NCBI RefSeq assembly: GCF_003096035.1
Contig: NZ_CP029186.1
Location: forward strand, 1,687,001 to 1,751,000
Reading direction: 5' to 3'
Source: Flavobacterium album
Lineage (GTDB): Bacteria; Bacteroidota; Bacteroidia; Flavobacteriales; Flavobacteriaceae
DNA: 64,000 nucleotides
Below the pieces are notes generated by a model, which worked only from the letters and a program-made list of their open reading frames with translations, had not been told where the DNA came from and ran no database searches. Shown here in pieces: positions 49,618 to 59,221 of the stretch. The position numbers and the translations under genes were made by a program. The first letter of the stretch is position 1. Every line of letters starts with the position of its first letter.

Positions 49618-49623
49618 AGAATT

Positions 49624-50613
49624 ATGTCAAAAATAGAAGAAGCAATAAAAAACCGAATTCTCGTACTCGACGGCGCTATGGGTACCATGCTGCAACGCCA
49701 TAATTTCTCGGAAGAAGATTTTCGCGGGGAGCGCTTTAAGGATTTCCCGCATCCGCTAAAGGGCAACAATGACCTGCTGTCCCTTACCCAGCCTGAAGCA
49801 GTGAAAGATGTACACCGCCAGTACTTTGCCGCCGGTGCCGATATTGTGGAGACTAACACTTTTTCAGGAACCACCATTGGCATGGCCGATTACCACATGG
49901 AACATTTAGTATATGAACTCAATTATGAGTCAGCCAAAATAGCCCGTGAGGCAGCCAATGAATTTACCGACAGGCCACGCTTTGTGGCCGGCTCTATAGG
50001 GCCGACCAACCGTACCGCCAGCATGAGTCCTGATGTGAACGACCCCGGCTTTCGCGCCGTGACATTTGACGACCTGCTCATTGCCTACAAAGAACAGGTA
50101 AAAGCCCTGATAGATGGCGGGGTAGATGTGCTTTTGGTGGAAACCATATTTGATACGCTGAATGCCAAAGCCGCCCTTTTCGCCATTGAGGAAGTGAAGG
50201 ACGAACTGGGCATCAACATGCCCGTGATGGTGAGCGGCACGATTACCGATGCTTCGGGACGCACGCTTTCAGGGCAAACCGTTGAGGCTTTTCTTATTTC
50301 GATATCGCACCTGCCGTTATTAAGCGTAGGCTTCAACTGTGCCCTTGGTGCCGACCAGCTTAAGCCGTACCTGAAACGCCTGGCGCATAACACTTCGTTC
50401 AGCATATCGGCACACCCAAATGCGGGACTGCCCAACGCCTTTGGCGAATACGACCAGACCCCCGCGGAAATGCAGCAGCTGATAAAAGAATATTTAGATG
50501 ATAATTTAATAAATATAATAGGAGGCTGTTGCGGGACAACGCCGGAGCACATTCGTTTAATCGCAGATGTGTCAAAAAATTATAAACCAAGAAAAGCGGA
50601 GGTTGAATTATAA
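49624..50613 (+). CDS. Homocysteine-binding half of split MetH
   Basis: 329 residues, the zinc/homocysteine domain of cobalamin-dependent methionine synthase. The barrel starts [20 protein letters not shown]; zinc-binding cysteines are in [11 protein letters not shown] and [13 protein letters not shown]. The stop overlaps the start of the second half by one base (TAATG), so the two subunits are translationally coupled. A split MetH is usual in Flavobacteriaceae. The SAM-I riboswitch lies 155 bp upstream. Confidence 0.94.
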   Translation: MSKIEEAIKNRILVLDGAMGTMLQRHNFSEEDFRGERFKDFPHPLKGNNDLLSLTQPEAVKDVHRQYFAAGADIVETNTFSGTTIGMADYHMEHLVYELNYESAKIAREAANEFTDRPRFVAGSIGPTNRTASMSPDVNDPGFRAVTFDDLLIAYKEQVKALIDGGVDVLLVETIFDTLNAKAALFAIEEVKDELGINMPVMVSGTITDASGRTLSGQTVEAFLISISHLPLLSVGFNCALGADQLKPYLKRLAHNTSFSISAHPNAGLPNAFGEYDQTPAEMQQLIKEYLDDNLINIIGGCCGTTPEHIRLIADVSKNYKPRKAEVEL

Positions 50614-53360
50614 TGACAGATAAGAATAGATATTTGAGACTATCGGGGCTTGAGCCGCTGATTGTAACGGCGGAAAGTAACTTTATTAACGTTGGCGAAC
50701 GTACCAATGTTACCGGTTCCCGTAAGTTCCTGCGCCTTATAAAAGAAGAAAAATACGAGGAAGCGCTGGATGTTGCCCGTGCGCAGGTAGAAGGCGGCGC
50801 ACAGATCATCGACATCAACATGGACGAAGGGATGCTCGACGGTGTATATGCTATGACAAAGTTCCTTAACCTTATTGCAGCCGAACCGGATATTGCCCGT
50901 GTGCCCGTGATGATCGACAGCTCCAAGTGGGAGATCATTGAGGCGGGGCTTAAGGTAACGCAGGGTAAGAGTGTAGTGAATTCCATCAGCCTGAAAGAAG
51001 GCGAGGCTGCGTTCATCGATCATGCCAAAAAAGTAAAACGTTACGGGGCGGCAGTTATCGTAATGGCTTTCGACGAAGAAGGCCAGGCGGACACCTACCA
51101 AAGGCGCATCGATATCTGTAAACGTTCCTATGATATATTAGTGGACAAAGTAGGCTTCCCACCTGAAGATATTATTTTCGACCCCAACATATTCCCCGTG
51201 GCGACCGGGATGGAAGAGCACCGCACCAATGCGCTCGACTTTTTCCTGGCCACCAAATGGATACGCACCAACCTGCCCTATGCCCACGTGAGCGGTGGTG
51301 TGAGCAATGTATCGTTCTCCTTCCGCGGGAATGATAAAGTGCGCGAGGCCATGCATTCGGCTTTCCTGTACCACGCTATACAGCACGGCATGGATATGGG
51401 TATCGTAAACCCCGAAATGCTCGAGGTGTACGACGAGATTGACAAAGAACTACTGGAACACGTAGAAGACGTACTCCTCGACCGCCGCGATGATGCTACC
51501 GAACGCCTTCTGGCTTTCGCCGAAAATGTAAAAGGCTCCAACTCCCCTCTCCTTGGGAGAGGGGGCGGGGGTGAGGCCGAATGGCGCTCGCTTACGGTAC
51601 AGGAACGTATCACCCATGCCCTGGTAAAAGGTATTGACGAGTTCATAGAAACAGATGTCGAGGAAGCGCGTCAACTCGCATCCAAACCCATTGAAGTTAT
51701 CGAGATAAACCTGATGGCAGGCATGAATGTGGTAGGCGACCTTTTCGGTAGTGGCAAGATGTTCCTGCCGCAGGTGGTGAAATCGGCACGGGTAATGAAA
51801 AAAGCGGTAGCGTATCTTTTACCGTTCATTGAAAAGGGAAAAGGCGGGAAAAGTTCTTCTGCGGGAAAAGTGCTAATGGCAACCGTAAAAGGCGACGTCC
51901 ACGACATCGGTAAAAATATCGTTGCAGTTGTTTTGGGCTGCAACAATTTCGAGATCATCGATCTTGGCGTAATGGTGCCACCGGAAAAAATAATTGAAAC
52001 GGCAGTCCGTGAACAGGTGGATATCATTGGCCTTAGCGGATTGATAACACCATCGCTTGACGAAATGGTGTATCTCGCCAAAGAAATGGACAAGCTCAAT
52101 ATCAGCATCCCAATCATGATAGGGGGGGCGACCACTTCGCGTGCCCATACTGCCGTGAAGATCGCTCCGCAATACCGTGAAACAGTGGTGCATGTAAATG
52201 ACGCTTCCCGTGCAGTTACCGTAGCGGGCAACCTTTTGAACACAAACACAAAACTGGATTACTCGAGATCGCTTCGCGAAGAATACGACAAGCTGCGCGA
52301 AGGTTACCTGAACCGCTCACGCGACAAGGATTTCCTTACGATTGAAGAAGCACGGAAAAACAAGCTGCAACTGGAGTTCGATCCGGTGAAGCCTAACTTT
52401 ATTGGCATACAAACCATTTATCCAAAGCTAGAAGAGCTCGTGCCTTACATCGACTGGACTCCTTTTTTCCAGACGTGGGACCTGCATGGCAAGTACCCCG
52501 CTATATTAACCGATGGTGTTGTAGGCGAACAGGCTCAGATACTTTTTGAGGATGCGCAAAAGATGCTGAAGCAGATCGTGGAGGAGAATTGGTTTGATGC
52601 CAAAGGAATCTATGGAATATTCCCGGCAAATAATGTGAATGATGATGATATTGAGGTAGCCCCCCCCGCCCCCGAAGGGGGAGCTTCCCACTCAGCCACA
52701 ATAGTAGTTAACGAGTTTACGTCAGGAGCTCCCCTTTCGGGGGCGGGGGGGGCTGTTTTCCTGACCTTACGCCAGCAATCCAAAAAAACCGCAGGCGCAC
52801 CAAACATTGCCTTAGCCGACTTTGTTGCGCCAAAAGGTTCCGGCAAGCAGGATTATATAGGTGCCTTTGCAGTGACTACCGGTTTTGGCGTGGATGAAAA
52901 AGCCGCTGAGTTTGAAAAAAGCCACGACGATTATAATTCCATTATGGCAAAAGCGTTGGGCGACCGTTTGGCTGAGGCTTTCGCTGAATATTTGCATGAA
53001 AAAATCCGTAAAGAAATATGGGGATATGCCTCGGACGAAAATCTTTCAAATGATCATCTGATAAAAGAAGACTACCAGGGCATCCGTCCGGCGCCGGGCT
53101 ATCCCGCCTGCCCTGACCATTTGGAGAAAAATACTATTTGGCAGCTGCTGGATGTAGAGAACCAAATCGGCGTAAAGCTTACCGAAAGCCTTGCCATGTG
53201 GCCTGCCGCTTCGGTGTCGGGATATTATTTTGCCCATCCGCAAAGCAAATATTTCGGCCTCGGCAAAATAAAAGAAGACCAGGTAGCCGACTATGCCAAA
53301 CGAAGAAACATAAGCACAGAAGAAGCCACAAAATGGCTCAATCCTAATATAGCAGATTAG
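50613..53360 (+). CDS. metH: Methionine synthase MetH, folate/cobalamin/activation half
   Basis: 915 residues. Pterin-binding domain ([35 protein letters not shown]) to about residue 300; cap and B12 domain with the cobalamin ligand in [20 protein letters not shown]; activation domain with [19 protein letters not shown] and [11 protein letters not shown]. Two stretches do not belong to the family: residues 309-323 ([15 protein letters not shown]) between the pterin and cap domains, and residues 682-714 (AP-rich, GGA-rich) inside the activation domain. Both are encoded by GC-rich palindromes and keep the frame. Catalytic motifs are intact, so activity is likely. Confidence 0.95.
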   Translation: MTDKNRYLRLSGLEPLIVTAESNFINVGERTNVTGSRKFLRLIKEEKYEEALDVARAQVEGGAQIIDINMDEGMLDGVYAMTKFLNLIAAEPDIARVPVMIDSSKWEIIEAGLKVTQGKSVVNSISLKEGEAAFIDHAKKVKRYGAAVIVMAFDEEGQADTYQRRIDICKRSYDILVDKVGFPPEDIIFDPNIFPVATGMEEHRTNALDFFLATKWIRTNLPYAHVSGGVSNVSFSFRGNDKVREAMHSAFLYHAIQHGMDMGIVNPEMLEVYDEIDKELLEHVEDVLLDRRDDATERLLAFAENVKGSNSPLLGRGGGGEAEWRSLTVQERITHALVKGIDEFIETDVEEARQLASKPIEVIEINLMAGMNVVGDLFGSGKMFLPQVVKSARVMKKAVAYLLPFIEKGKGGKSSSAGKVLMATVKGDVHDIGKNIVAVVLGCNNFEIIDLGVMVPPEKIIETAVREQVDIIGLSGLITPSLDEMVYLAKEMDKLNISIPIMIGGATTSRAHTAVKIAPQYRETVVHVNDASRAVTVAGNLLNTNTKLDYSRSLREEYDKLREGYLNRSRDKDFLTIEEARKNKLQLEFDPVKPNFIGIQTIYPKLEELVPYIDWTPFFQTWDLHGKYPAILTDGVVGEQAQILFEDAQKMLKQIVEENWFDAKGIYGIFPANNVNDDDIEVAPPAPEGGASHSATIVVNEFTSGAPLSGAGGAVFLTLRQQSKKTAGAPNIALADFVAPKGSGKQDYIGAFAVTTGFGVDEKAAEFEKSHDDYNSIMAKALGDRLAEAFAEYLHEKIRKEIWGYASDENLSNDHLIKEDYQGIRPAPGYPACPDHLEKNTIWQLLDVENQIGVKLTESLAMWPAASVSGYYFAHPQSKYFGLGKIKEDQVADYAKRRNISTEEATKWLNPNIAD
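51541..51576 (+). repeat. Palindromic repeat inside metH, copy 1
   Basis: Perfect 9-bp arms CCCCTCTCC and GGAGAGGGG around TTG, followed by GCGGGGGTGAGG. It encodes [12 protein letters not shown]. It differs in base composition from the flanking gene and lies in a linker between domains. Confidence 0.8.
52658..52754 (+). repeat. Paired inverted palindromes inside metH, copy 2
   Basis: Left arm 52658-52688 and right arm 52725-52754 are near-perfect inverted copies (GCCCCCGAAGGGGGAGC against GCTCCCCTTTCGGGGGC), each flanked by a C- or G-run. The 36 bp between encode [12 protein letters not shown]. This is the form of a REP doublet. Confidence 0.8.
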
Positions 53361-53415
53361 TTGCCGGTTGTCGGTTGTCAGATACAGCCCGTACCGACAA
53401 CTAACAACCGTCAAC
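53361..53415. repeat. GCCGGTTGTCGGTTGTC word tract
   Basis: Words TTGCCGGTTGTC, GGTTGTCAG, ACAACTAACAACCG, TCAACCAACAATC between metH and metF; related to the tract at 14493-14553. Confidence 0.7.
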
Positions 53416-53431
53416 CAACAATCAAAGAAAA

Positions 53432-54388
53432 ATGAAAGTAACAGAACATATAGAGAACGCCAAAGGCAAACCGCTTTTTTCCTTTGAAATACTGCCGCCG
53501 CTAAAGGGGCAGAACATCCAGTCGATATTCGACAGTATAGACCCGCTCATGGAATTTAAGCCGCCCTTTATTGACGTGACGTATCACCGCGAGGAATACG
53601 AATATAAGGAGCTGCCCAACGGCTTGTTGGAAAAGCGTGTCGTGAAAAAACGCCCCGGCACGGTGGGTATATGCTCGGCCATCCAGAACAAGTACCAGCT
53701 GGATGCTATTCCGCATATCCTGTGCGGTGGGTTTACCAAAGAGGACACCGAGAACTTCCTGATAGACCTCGATTTCCTGGGCATTCAGAACGTTGTAGCG
53801 CTAAGGGGGGATGCTGTAAAGAGAGAGATCTACTTTAAGCCCGAAAAGGAAGGGAACCACTACGCCACCGAATTGGTAACGCAAATCGAAAACCTGAATA
53901 AAGGGATTTACCTTGACGACCACCTGCAAAACACGTCGGCAACCAACTTCTGCATTGGCGTTGCGGGCTATCCCGAAAAGCATATGGAAGCCCCAAGCCT
54001 GGACAGTGATATTTATTTCTTAAAGCAAAAAATAAAGAACGGAGCATCCTATATCGTAACGCAGATGTTCTTCGATAATAAGAAATTCTTTGATTTTGTT
54101 GCCAAGTGCAGGAAAGAAGGCATTACGGTTCCGATTATCCCGGGACTGAAGCCTATCTCGACCAAAAAACAGCTCAACCAGATCCCGCACCGCTTTAAGG
54201 TAGATCTGCCGGATGATCTTATCATGGCGGTAGTTAAGGCCAGGGACAACGATGCCGTTCGCCAGATAGGTATTGAATGGTGCACGCAGCAAAGCAAAGA
54301 ACTGGTTGCTGCCGGTATCCCGGTACTGCATTATTATTCTATGGGCAAGCCGGATAATATTAAGGCGATAGCGAAGGAGGTTTTTTAG
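53432..54388 (+). CDS. metF: Methylenetetrahydrofolate reductase
   Basis: Flavin enzyme giving methyl-THF for MetH (318 aa). TIM-barrel motifs: LFSFEILPPLKGQNIQSIFD, FIDVTYHREEYEYK, NVVALRGDAV, FCIGVAGYPEKHMEAPSLDS and IVTQMFFDNKKFFDFV, then IPIIPGLKPI (written as PIIPGLKPIS). It follows metH by 71 bp and should be under the same SAM-I switch. Its product is the direct methyl donor of the upstream enzyme. Confidence 0.96.
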   Translation: MKVTEHIENAKGKPLFSFEILPPLKGQNIQSIFDSIDPLMEFKPPFIDVTYHREEYEYKELPNGLLEKRVVKKRPGTVGICSAIQNKYQLDAIPHILCGGFTKEDTENFLIDLDFLGIQNVVALRGDAVKREIYFKPEKEGNHYATELVTQIENLNKGIYLDDHLQNTSATNFCIGVAGYPEKHMEAPSLDSDIYFLKQKIKNGASYIVTQMFFDNKKFFDFVAKCRKEGITVPIIPGLKPISTKKQLNQIPHRFKVDLPDDLIMAVVKARDNDAVRQIGIEWCTQQSKELVAAGIPVLHYYSMGKPDNIKAIAKEVF

Positions 54389-54415
54389 AAGGAATGAGGT
54401 AACTCACGATCTAGG

Positions 54416-54434
54416 GGCGTTGCACTGCAACGCC
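54416..54434. repeat. Palindrome GGCGTTGCA-C-TGCAACGCC
   Basis: Perfect 9-bp arms, 1-nt centre, 27 bp after metF. Its core resembles the element at 48279-48299. It may act as a weak terminator but no T-run follows directly. Confidence 0.65.
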
Positions 54435-54510
54435 TCAGGTATTTTTAGTATGAGCCTACAATAAAACTTATTTTTGAAAGTTTTAATTTCAACCAACCAA
54501 ACCACTACAA

Positions 54511-55344
54511 ATGCGCCAACTACTACTTTTTGCATTGCTTATTACAGGTAGTGCTTCTTTTGCCCAGGATTATCCATTCCTTACCGCGTCAAACAAAAGA
54601 TCGAACATGACCGACTATGTTGACTATCTCAATACATTGCCCGTGGCAAAAAGGGACAGCATTATACGCTTCACAAAGTATTATAAAGAAAATGGAATGC
54701 TGTCAAACAAAGCGTATTCCGACTCATTATTCCATTCGGCCGGAGGCTTTAAATACCAGACTTTAATTTATAAAGATACCCTGACGAATGAGTACAGCTA
54801 TATTTTCCACAGGCAAACGGAAGCGGAGATAACAGCAAATAATGAGCATTGGAAAAAGCAGCAAAAGGACGATGAGGAAAATCGTAAGAACCTTTTAGGG
54901 TCGGTAATAGATGAACTGAGCCTTACGGACATGGACGGTAAGGAACATACGCTTGAAAGCCTCAAAGGCAAGATTATCGTACTTGACTTTTGGTTTGTGA
55001 ATTGCGGTGCCTGCATAGAGGACATGCCTGAGCTGAACAAGCTGCGCCAGGAATATGGCACTGACGACATCGCCTGGTTTGGCATTACGTTCGATAAAAA
55101 GGATAAAGTGGCCAAATTTTCAGAAAAAGTAAAGTTCGATTTTACGCTCATTCCCGACGGCAGGCACCTGGTAGACCGTTTTGCGATTAAATACTTCCCT
55201 ACAACATTTATTATAGATTCCGACAGGGAAGTGATTTTTACCGGGAAAACGCTGGTGGGGAACAGGATTGGCGAAACAGCCAAAGCCTTGAAAAAAGCGG
55301 TAAAAGCAATGGAAAAAAAGAGGAGAAACAGCCCGCGTAAGTAA
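54511..55344 (+). CDS. TlpA-like thioredoxin-fold protein
   Basis: 277 residues; signal peptide ends at GSASFAQ. The C-terminal thioredoxin domain (from about residue 130) has the AhpC/TSA-Redoxin lead LTDMDGKEHTLESLKGKIIV, the redox pair C165-G-A-C168 in FWFVNCGACIEDMPEL, and the cis-Pro region YFPTTFIIDS. The N-terminal 120 residues are not assigned. It is likely a periplasmic thiol-disulfide reductase. A TATTTTTG -7 box lies at 54469-54476. Confidence 0.88.
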   Translation: MRQLLLFALLITGSASFAQDYPFLTASNKRSNMTDYVDYLNTLPVAKRDSIIRFTKYYKENGMLSNKAYSDSLFHSAGGFKYQTLIYKDTLTNEYSYIFHRQTEAEITANNEHWKKQQKDDEENRKNLLGSVIDELSLTDMDGKEHTLESLKGKIIVLDFWFVNCGACIEDMPELNKLRQEYGTDDIAWFGITFDKKDKVAKFSEKVKFDFTLIPDGRHLVDRFAIKYFPTTFIIDSDREVIFTGKTLVGNRIGETAKALKKAVKAMEKKRRNSPRK

Positions 55345-55424
55345 ATAGCAGAATTGCAATAAGTTTTCGAATTATCAATAGTACAGCATAATAATTTTCC
55401 TATTTTTGGCAAAACTTTAACCAA

Positions 55425-57173
55425 ATGCCAAAAAAGATTGCAATCGGATCCATCTTCGCAGCCCTAATGGGGATGTATACCGAACTTTCGCTTACATCTC
55501 CTGTATGGAACAGGCCCACATGGTATTATTATGTAAAAGACCTTTTTACATCGCTCAATCTGGGCTATATAGGTATTGAAAACAGGTTCGATGAGATGAA
55601 CTATATCAACCTGTTTTTTTATTCGTTATTGCTCACCGGCGGTATCCTGTATTTTTTTAGTAAAAAAGAAACACGCCTGGTGCGGTATGTGATTTCGATG
55701 ATATTGCTTACAAAAGCGATACGGGTTTTCTTTATGATGATTTATCTGCCTTTTACCTTCGGCGAACTTCTTAAGGGCTTTGGCTGGGCCTATTTCCTGG
55801 CTTACCTCGCATGGTACCTGCTTTGGATATGGCTGTGCTGGAAGGCGCTTAAGTATTTTAGGGACACGAAGCAGATAGCGACGGTAACGCAGCAATATGA
55901 AGATGGTGCGGAACGCGAGATCATCGTGGAATCTTCCCGCTGGCAACGCCTCTTTAACCTTATTGCCGATGTGGTTACATTCATCTTCATCTTCTTCCCG
56001 GTAATCGAATCACTGATAAAGATGGACGGGGTGCGTAATTTCCTTAAGCCGCTTGAAGGTTCTGTAGGCCCGCAGCTGGGATTGTATCTCATCTGCATCA
56101 TCTTCCAGGTAATATACTATACGCTTTTCGAAGGCCTGCTGCAGGCATCTCCCGGCAAAATGCTTACAGAGACAAGGGTTGTGACCGATACGGCAGGTAA
56201 ACCTGATATGAGCAAATTGTTACTGCGTACTATCGTGCGGTTTGTACCTTTCGAATCGCTTTCAGTACTTTTTAGCCGCGGCTGGCACGACGACTGGTCG
56301 GATACGTATGTAGTTCGCGAAAAGCGTGAAGGCGTTAATGGCGGCTGGTACTTTTTTATTTTCCCCGCATTTTTATTCTTAGGAGTGACAGGCTATCTGG
56401 GTTACAAATCCTACGAAAAGCACAAGTTTGAGGTAGCTGAAAAGGAACGATTTGAAAGAAATGCTTCGGCTATAAAAGAAGCGCTCGGCCATCTTACGCA
56501 AAACCATATTATCAAATTGGAGCCGGAGTCGTATTCGTATTCAGGGGGTTCAGAATTATTTCTTAAAACCGAAGATATAGGGACGGATGGGATTACATTT
56601 TCAATATTAGAACTGCCTGCTGCTTACCAGGGCAATAATTCTGACGATGTAGAAAACTTTTATTATGAGAACAAAGACGAACTCACCACGATAAAGTTTA
56701 CACGAAAGCAGCTGGAAGACGCTGTCCGCAAAGAATATGTTTCCCCCGATGAGGATCATATAGGAGGATATGGAAATGATAAAAAAACAGATGGTGCGAT
56801 AACGGTTAATGGTAGTCCGTATTATATCAATTCTGCAGAGCTGTATTTTATGCCCAACATAAAGTTAGAGAGTGTAGAAGATCATTATCGCGATGACTAC
56901 AACCTAAAGATCGTACTATCCAATAAAGGAAGGGCTGCCGACCTGGTAAGCATAAAAAGCAACAAGGATAAAATAGACTGGGAAGGATCGTTCCCGAAAC
57001 ATTATGCGGTTGAGGGCGAATACTCGACGGCGCCGGAACTATTGGGCAAAGCCGAAGATAATGATGATTTTGACCTGACACTGACTTTTAGGGACGAAGC
57101 TTCCAAAGAATATGTTTACCGCCTTACCTGCGATGGGGATTATAATAAAGCAGTACTGAAAAAAATAAAGTAA
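55425..57173 (+). CDS. RDD-family membrane protein with large C-terminal domain
   Basis: 582 residues. Four TM helices in the first 150 residues, then an RDD domain (about residues 170-310: FNLIADVVTFIFIFFPVIES, LLQASPGKMLTETRVVTD, TIVRFVPFESLSVLFSRGWH, ending DDWSDTYVV), another TM at about 310-330 and a 250-residue soluble C-terminal domain not recognised. RDD proteins are thought to be small transporters or envelope proteins. A TATTTTTG box at 55401-55408 may start a transcript that also covers the next two genes (4 and 5 bp gaps). Confidence 0.8.
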   Translation: MPKKIAIGSIFAALMGMYTELSLTSPVWNRPTWYYYVKDLFTSLNLGYIGIENRFDEMNYINLFFYSLLLTGGILYFFSKKETRLVRYVISMILLTKAIRVFFMMIYLPFTFGELLKGFGWAYFLAYLAWYLLWIWLCWKALKYFRDTKQIATVTQQYEDGAEREIIVESSRWQRLFNLIADVVTFIFIFFPVIESLIKMDGVRNFLKPLEGSVGPQLGLYLICIIFQVIYYTLFEGLLQASPGKMLTETRVVTDTAGKPDMSKLLLRTIVRFVPFESLSVLFSRGWHDDWSDTYVVREKREGVNGGWYFFIFPAFLFLGVTGYLGYKSYEKHKFEVAEKERFERNASAIKEALGHLTQNHIIKLEPESYSYSGGSELFLKTEDIGTDGITFSILELPAAYQGNNSDDVENFYYENKDELTTIKFTRKQLEDAVRKEYVSPDEDHIGGYGNDKKTDGAITVNGSPYYINSAELYFMPNIKLESVEDHYRDDYNLKIVLSNKGRAADLVSIKSNKDKIDWEGSFPKHYAVEGEYSTAPELLGKAEDNDDFDLTLTFRDEASKEYVYRLTCDGDYNKAVLKKIK

Positions 57174-57177
57174 CATA

Positions 57178-58272
57178 ATGCGCGCACGGTATTTTTGCAT
57201 TCTGTTATTTTCAATAACGCTGTTTGCACAGGAATCCCCTGATGGCAAATTCAGTGTGGATGCCAATTATTTTTATGGCAATATTGTGCCGCACCGCAAA
57301 TCGATACAGCACCTGATAACCGCACATCCGGTAGGCATCATCATTGGCTTTAACCGTAAGACCTTTGGCGATGAGAAATGGCAGGCGCGCTATAACTACC
57401 CGGATTACGGCCTTTCCTTCCATTACCAAAATATGCGCAATGAGACCCTGGGCGACATGTATGGGTTTTACGGCCATTATAACTTCTATTTCCTGCAAAG
57501 GCTCCTGATGCTGCGCGTGGGACAGGGCATTGCCTATAACACCAACCCTTATGATAAGGAAACGAATTTTCGCAATAATGCCTACGGCCAGCACCTGATG
57601 CCGTCTACCTATTTTATGCTGAATTTCAATAAGGCCAATATTTGGGAAGGACTGGGTGTGCAGGCAGGGATGGTTTTCATCCACCATTCCAACGCGAGCA
57701 TGAAGTCTCCCAACACCAGCACGAATACCTTTGCCGTGAACGTAGGGTTGAACTATAGTTTCGGCCGTGGCGAAGAGCGCAGGTATGTCCCCGAGACGGA
57801 TACTATTAAATTCAGTGAGCCTATAAAGTTTAATTTTACCTTTAAAGGCGGGCTTAACCAGAGCGATGTTATTGGCAGCAAACAGTATCCGTATTATGCA
57901 TTTTCGGGTTATATAGATAAGCGATGGAGCTGCAAGAGTGCTTTCCAGTTGGGTGCTGACGTTTTCTGGCCCAAATACCTGAAGGAGTTCATCCATTACA
58001 AATCGGTGGCCTACCCGGAAGAACATGTGGACGGCAATACCGATTATAAGAAAGTAGGCGTGTTTGTAGGTCACGAGCTGTTCATCAACAGCCTTTCGGT
58101 CGAGGCGCAGGTGGGCTTTTATGTGTACGAACCTTTTAATTCAACGGGCAGGCTGTACCAGCGCATAGGTGCTAAATATTACTTTACAGATGAGATTTTC
58201 AGTACGATAGGTTTAAAGACACATGCCGCAAAAGCAGAAGTAATGGAAGTCGGGATCGGGATAAGGCTATAG
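57178..58272 (+). CDS. Acyloxyacyl hydrolase / lipid A 3-O-deacylase (PagL-like)
   Basis: 364 residues; a signal peptide (ITLFAQ) and a beta-barrel. The H-x-S active-site motif is H169-H170-S171 in VFIHHSNAS. The Glu that completes the triad of P. aeruginosa PagL, 12 residues after the Ser, is Asn here, so the catalytic acid is either different or lost. Flanking GLGVQAGMVF and FAVNVGLNYSFG fit the family. It starts 4 bp after the RDD gene and is followed 5 bp later by the DUF2807 gene. Confidence 0.8.
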   Translation: MRARYFCILLFSITLFAQESPDGKFSVDANYFYGNIVPHRKSIQHLITAHPVGIIIGFNRKTFGDEKWQARYNYPDYGLSFHYQNMRNETLGDMYGFYGHYNFYFLQRLLMLRVGQGIAYNTNPYDKETNFRNNAYGQHLMPSTYFMLNFNKANIWEGLGVQAGMVFIHHSNASMKSPNTSTNTFAVNVGLNYSFGRGEERRYVPETDTIKFSEPIKFNFTFKGGLNQSDVIGSKQYPYYAFSGYIDKRWSCKSAFQLGADVFWPKYLKEFIHYKSVAYPEEHVDGNTDYKKVGVFVGHELFINSLSVEAQVGFYVYEPFNSTGRLYQRIGAKYYFTDEIFSTIGLKTHAAKAEVMEVGIGIRL

Positions 58273-58277
58273 GAATT

Positions 58278-59027
58278 ATGAATTATAAATTACGAATTAC
58301 AATTTTTATAATGTTGCTGATGGCATCCGTTTCCTGCAACAGCGACCTTGCGCCCGAATGCTTCACCGCTATGGGTGATGAGATTACCTATGATGTAGCC
58401 GTAGGGGAGTTCAGCAGTATCCATATCTCGCCGGGTATCGAGCTCGTGATAACTCAGGGGCCGGAACAGAAGGTAACTGTAGAAACAGGAGAGAATATCC
58501 GGCAATATATTTCGGTAGCGATAAAAGGCAGTGAGCTATGGCTCGAAAATGCCAATAACTGCAACTGGGTACATACATACAAAACCACAACGGTATATGT
58601 GACCACGCCCAATTTGGAAAAGATCTATTCGGCATCGCAGTTTGCAGTAAAGTCGGATGGCGTCCTGGCATTCCCAAGCCTGAGCCTGCAGTCGGGGCTG
58701 TTCAGCGAAACCGCATCGGGGACTTTTGAATTAGAGCTAAACAGTACAAATGTTACTATAGAAGATGACCAGTCAGCCTATTATGTACTTACCGGAGCAG
58801 TAGAAAACCTGACGGTAAACTTCTATTCGGGCGATGCACGGTGCGATGGCAGCGGCCTTACATTGCAAAACCTGCAGGTCTTCCACAGGAGCTCCAACGA
58901 CATCATTGCCGAAGTACAGCAAAAAGTAACAGGCACGATCTATTCTACAGGCAATTTAGTGCTGAAAAACCATCCGCCAATTGTTGAGGTGAATAGGGTG
59001 TATAGCGGCCGGGTGGTGTATGAGTGA
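58278..59027 (+). CDS. DUF2807 (head GIN domain) lipoprotein
   Basis: 249 residues. The signal LLMASVSC gives a lipoprotein. The mature part has the right-handed beta-helix style of DUF2807: GEFSSIHISPGIELVITQGP, KVTVETGENIRQYISVAIKG, LWLENANNCNW, VYVTTPNLEKIYSASQF. Likely periplasmic and adhesive or structural; the precise role is not known. It lies 5 bp after the PagL-like gene, in an apparent operon. Confidence 0.88.
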   Translation: MNYKLRITIFIMLLMASVSCNSDLAPECFTAMGDEITYDVAVGEFSSIHISPGIELVITQGPEQKVTVETGENIRQYISVAIKGSELWLENANNCNWVHTYKTTTVYVTTPNLEKIYSASQFAVKSDGVLAFPSLSLQSGLFSETASGTFELELNSTNVTIEDDQSAYYVLTGAVENLTVNFYSGDARCDGSGLTLQNLQVFHRSSNDIIAEVQQKVTGTIYSTGNLVLKNHPPIVEVNRVYSGRVVYE

Positions 59028-59054
59028 TTAGCAGCTAAGACCAAGATGACGTTG

Positions 59055-59165
59055 TTCCATTTCGACCAAAGGGAGAAATCTCAAATTCGCGACATTTTAT
59101 GAGATTTCTCTCTCCGCAAGCTCCGTTCGAAACCTAACGAAGTGGTTCGACGTAGTCAAATGGAA
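59055..59165. repeat. Long imperfect hairpin repeat with GAGAAATCTC core
   Basis: An outer TTCCATTT/AAATGGAA pair encloses TTCGACC/GGTTCGA and a perfect GAGAAATCTC (59073-59082) / GAGATTTCTC (59101-59110) stem. It resembles dispersed elements of flavobacterial genomes. It lies between the convergent DUF2807 and gldA genes. Confidence 0.75.
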
Positions 59166-59167
59166 AA

Positions 59168-59221
59168 CCGAGACTGAAAACTGCGACTTGCCTTTGCCGG
59201 CAGGCAGGCTGCGACTGAAAA
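59168..59221. repeat. GACTGAAAACTGCGAC word tract with GCCGGCAGGCAGGC
   Basis: GAGACTGAAAACTGCGAC is repeated as GCGACTGAAAACT around TGCCTTTGCCGGCAGGCAGGC-like bases (59191-59211). It ends exactly at the gldA stop. Confidence 0.65.

Noticed and set aside
50613..50613. Frameshift as the cause of the two-part MetH
   Set aside because: The TAATG junction is a clean stop/start overlap, each half ends at a domain border, and the split form is usual in Flavobacteriaceae.
51541..52754. Inteins or group II intron in metH
   Set aside because: The inserts are 15 and about 33 codons, far too small, and have no splicing motifs; a palindromic repeat explains them better.
57211..58074. A 287-codon frame antisense to the PagL-like gene
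   Set aside because: Shadow of the coding strand; no domain or promoter evidence.
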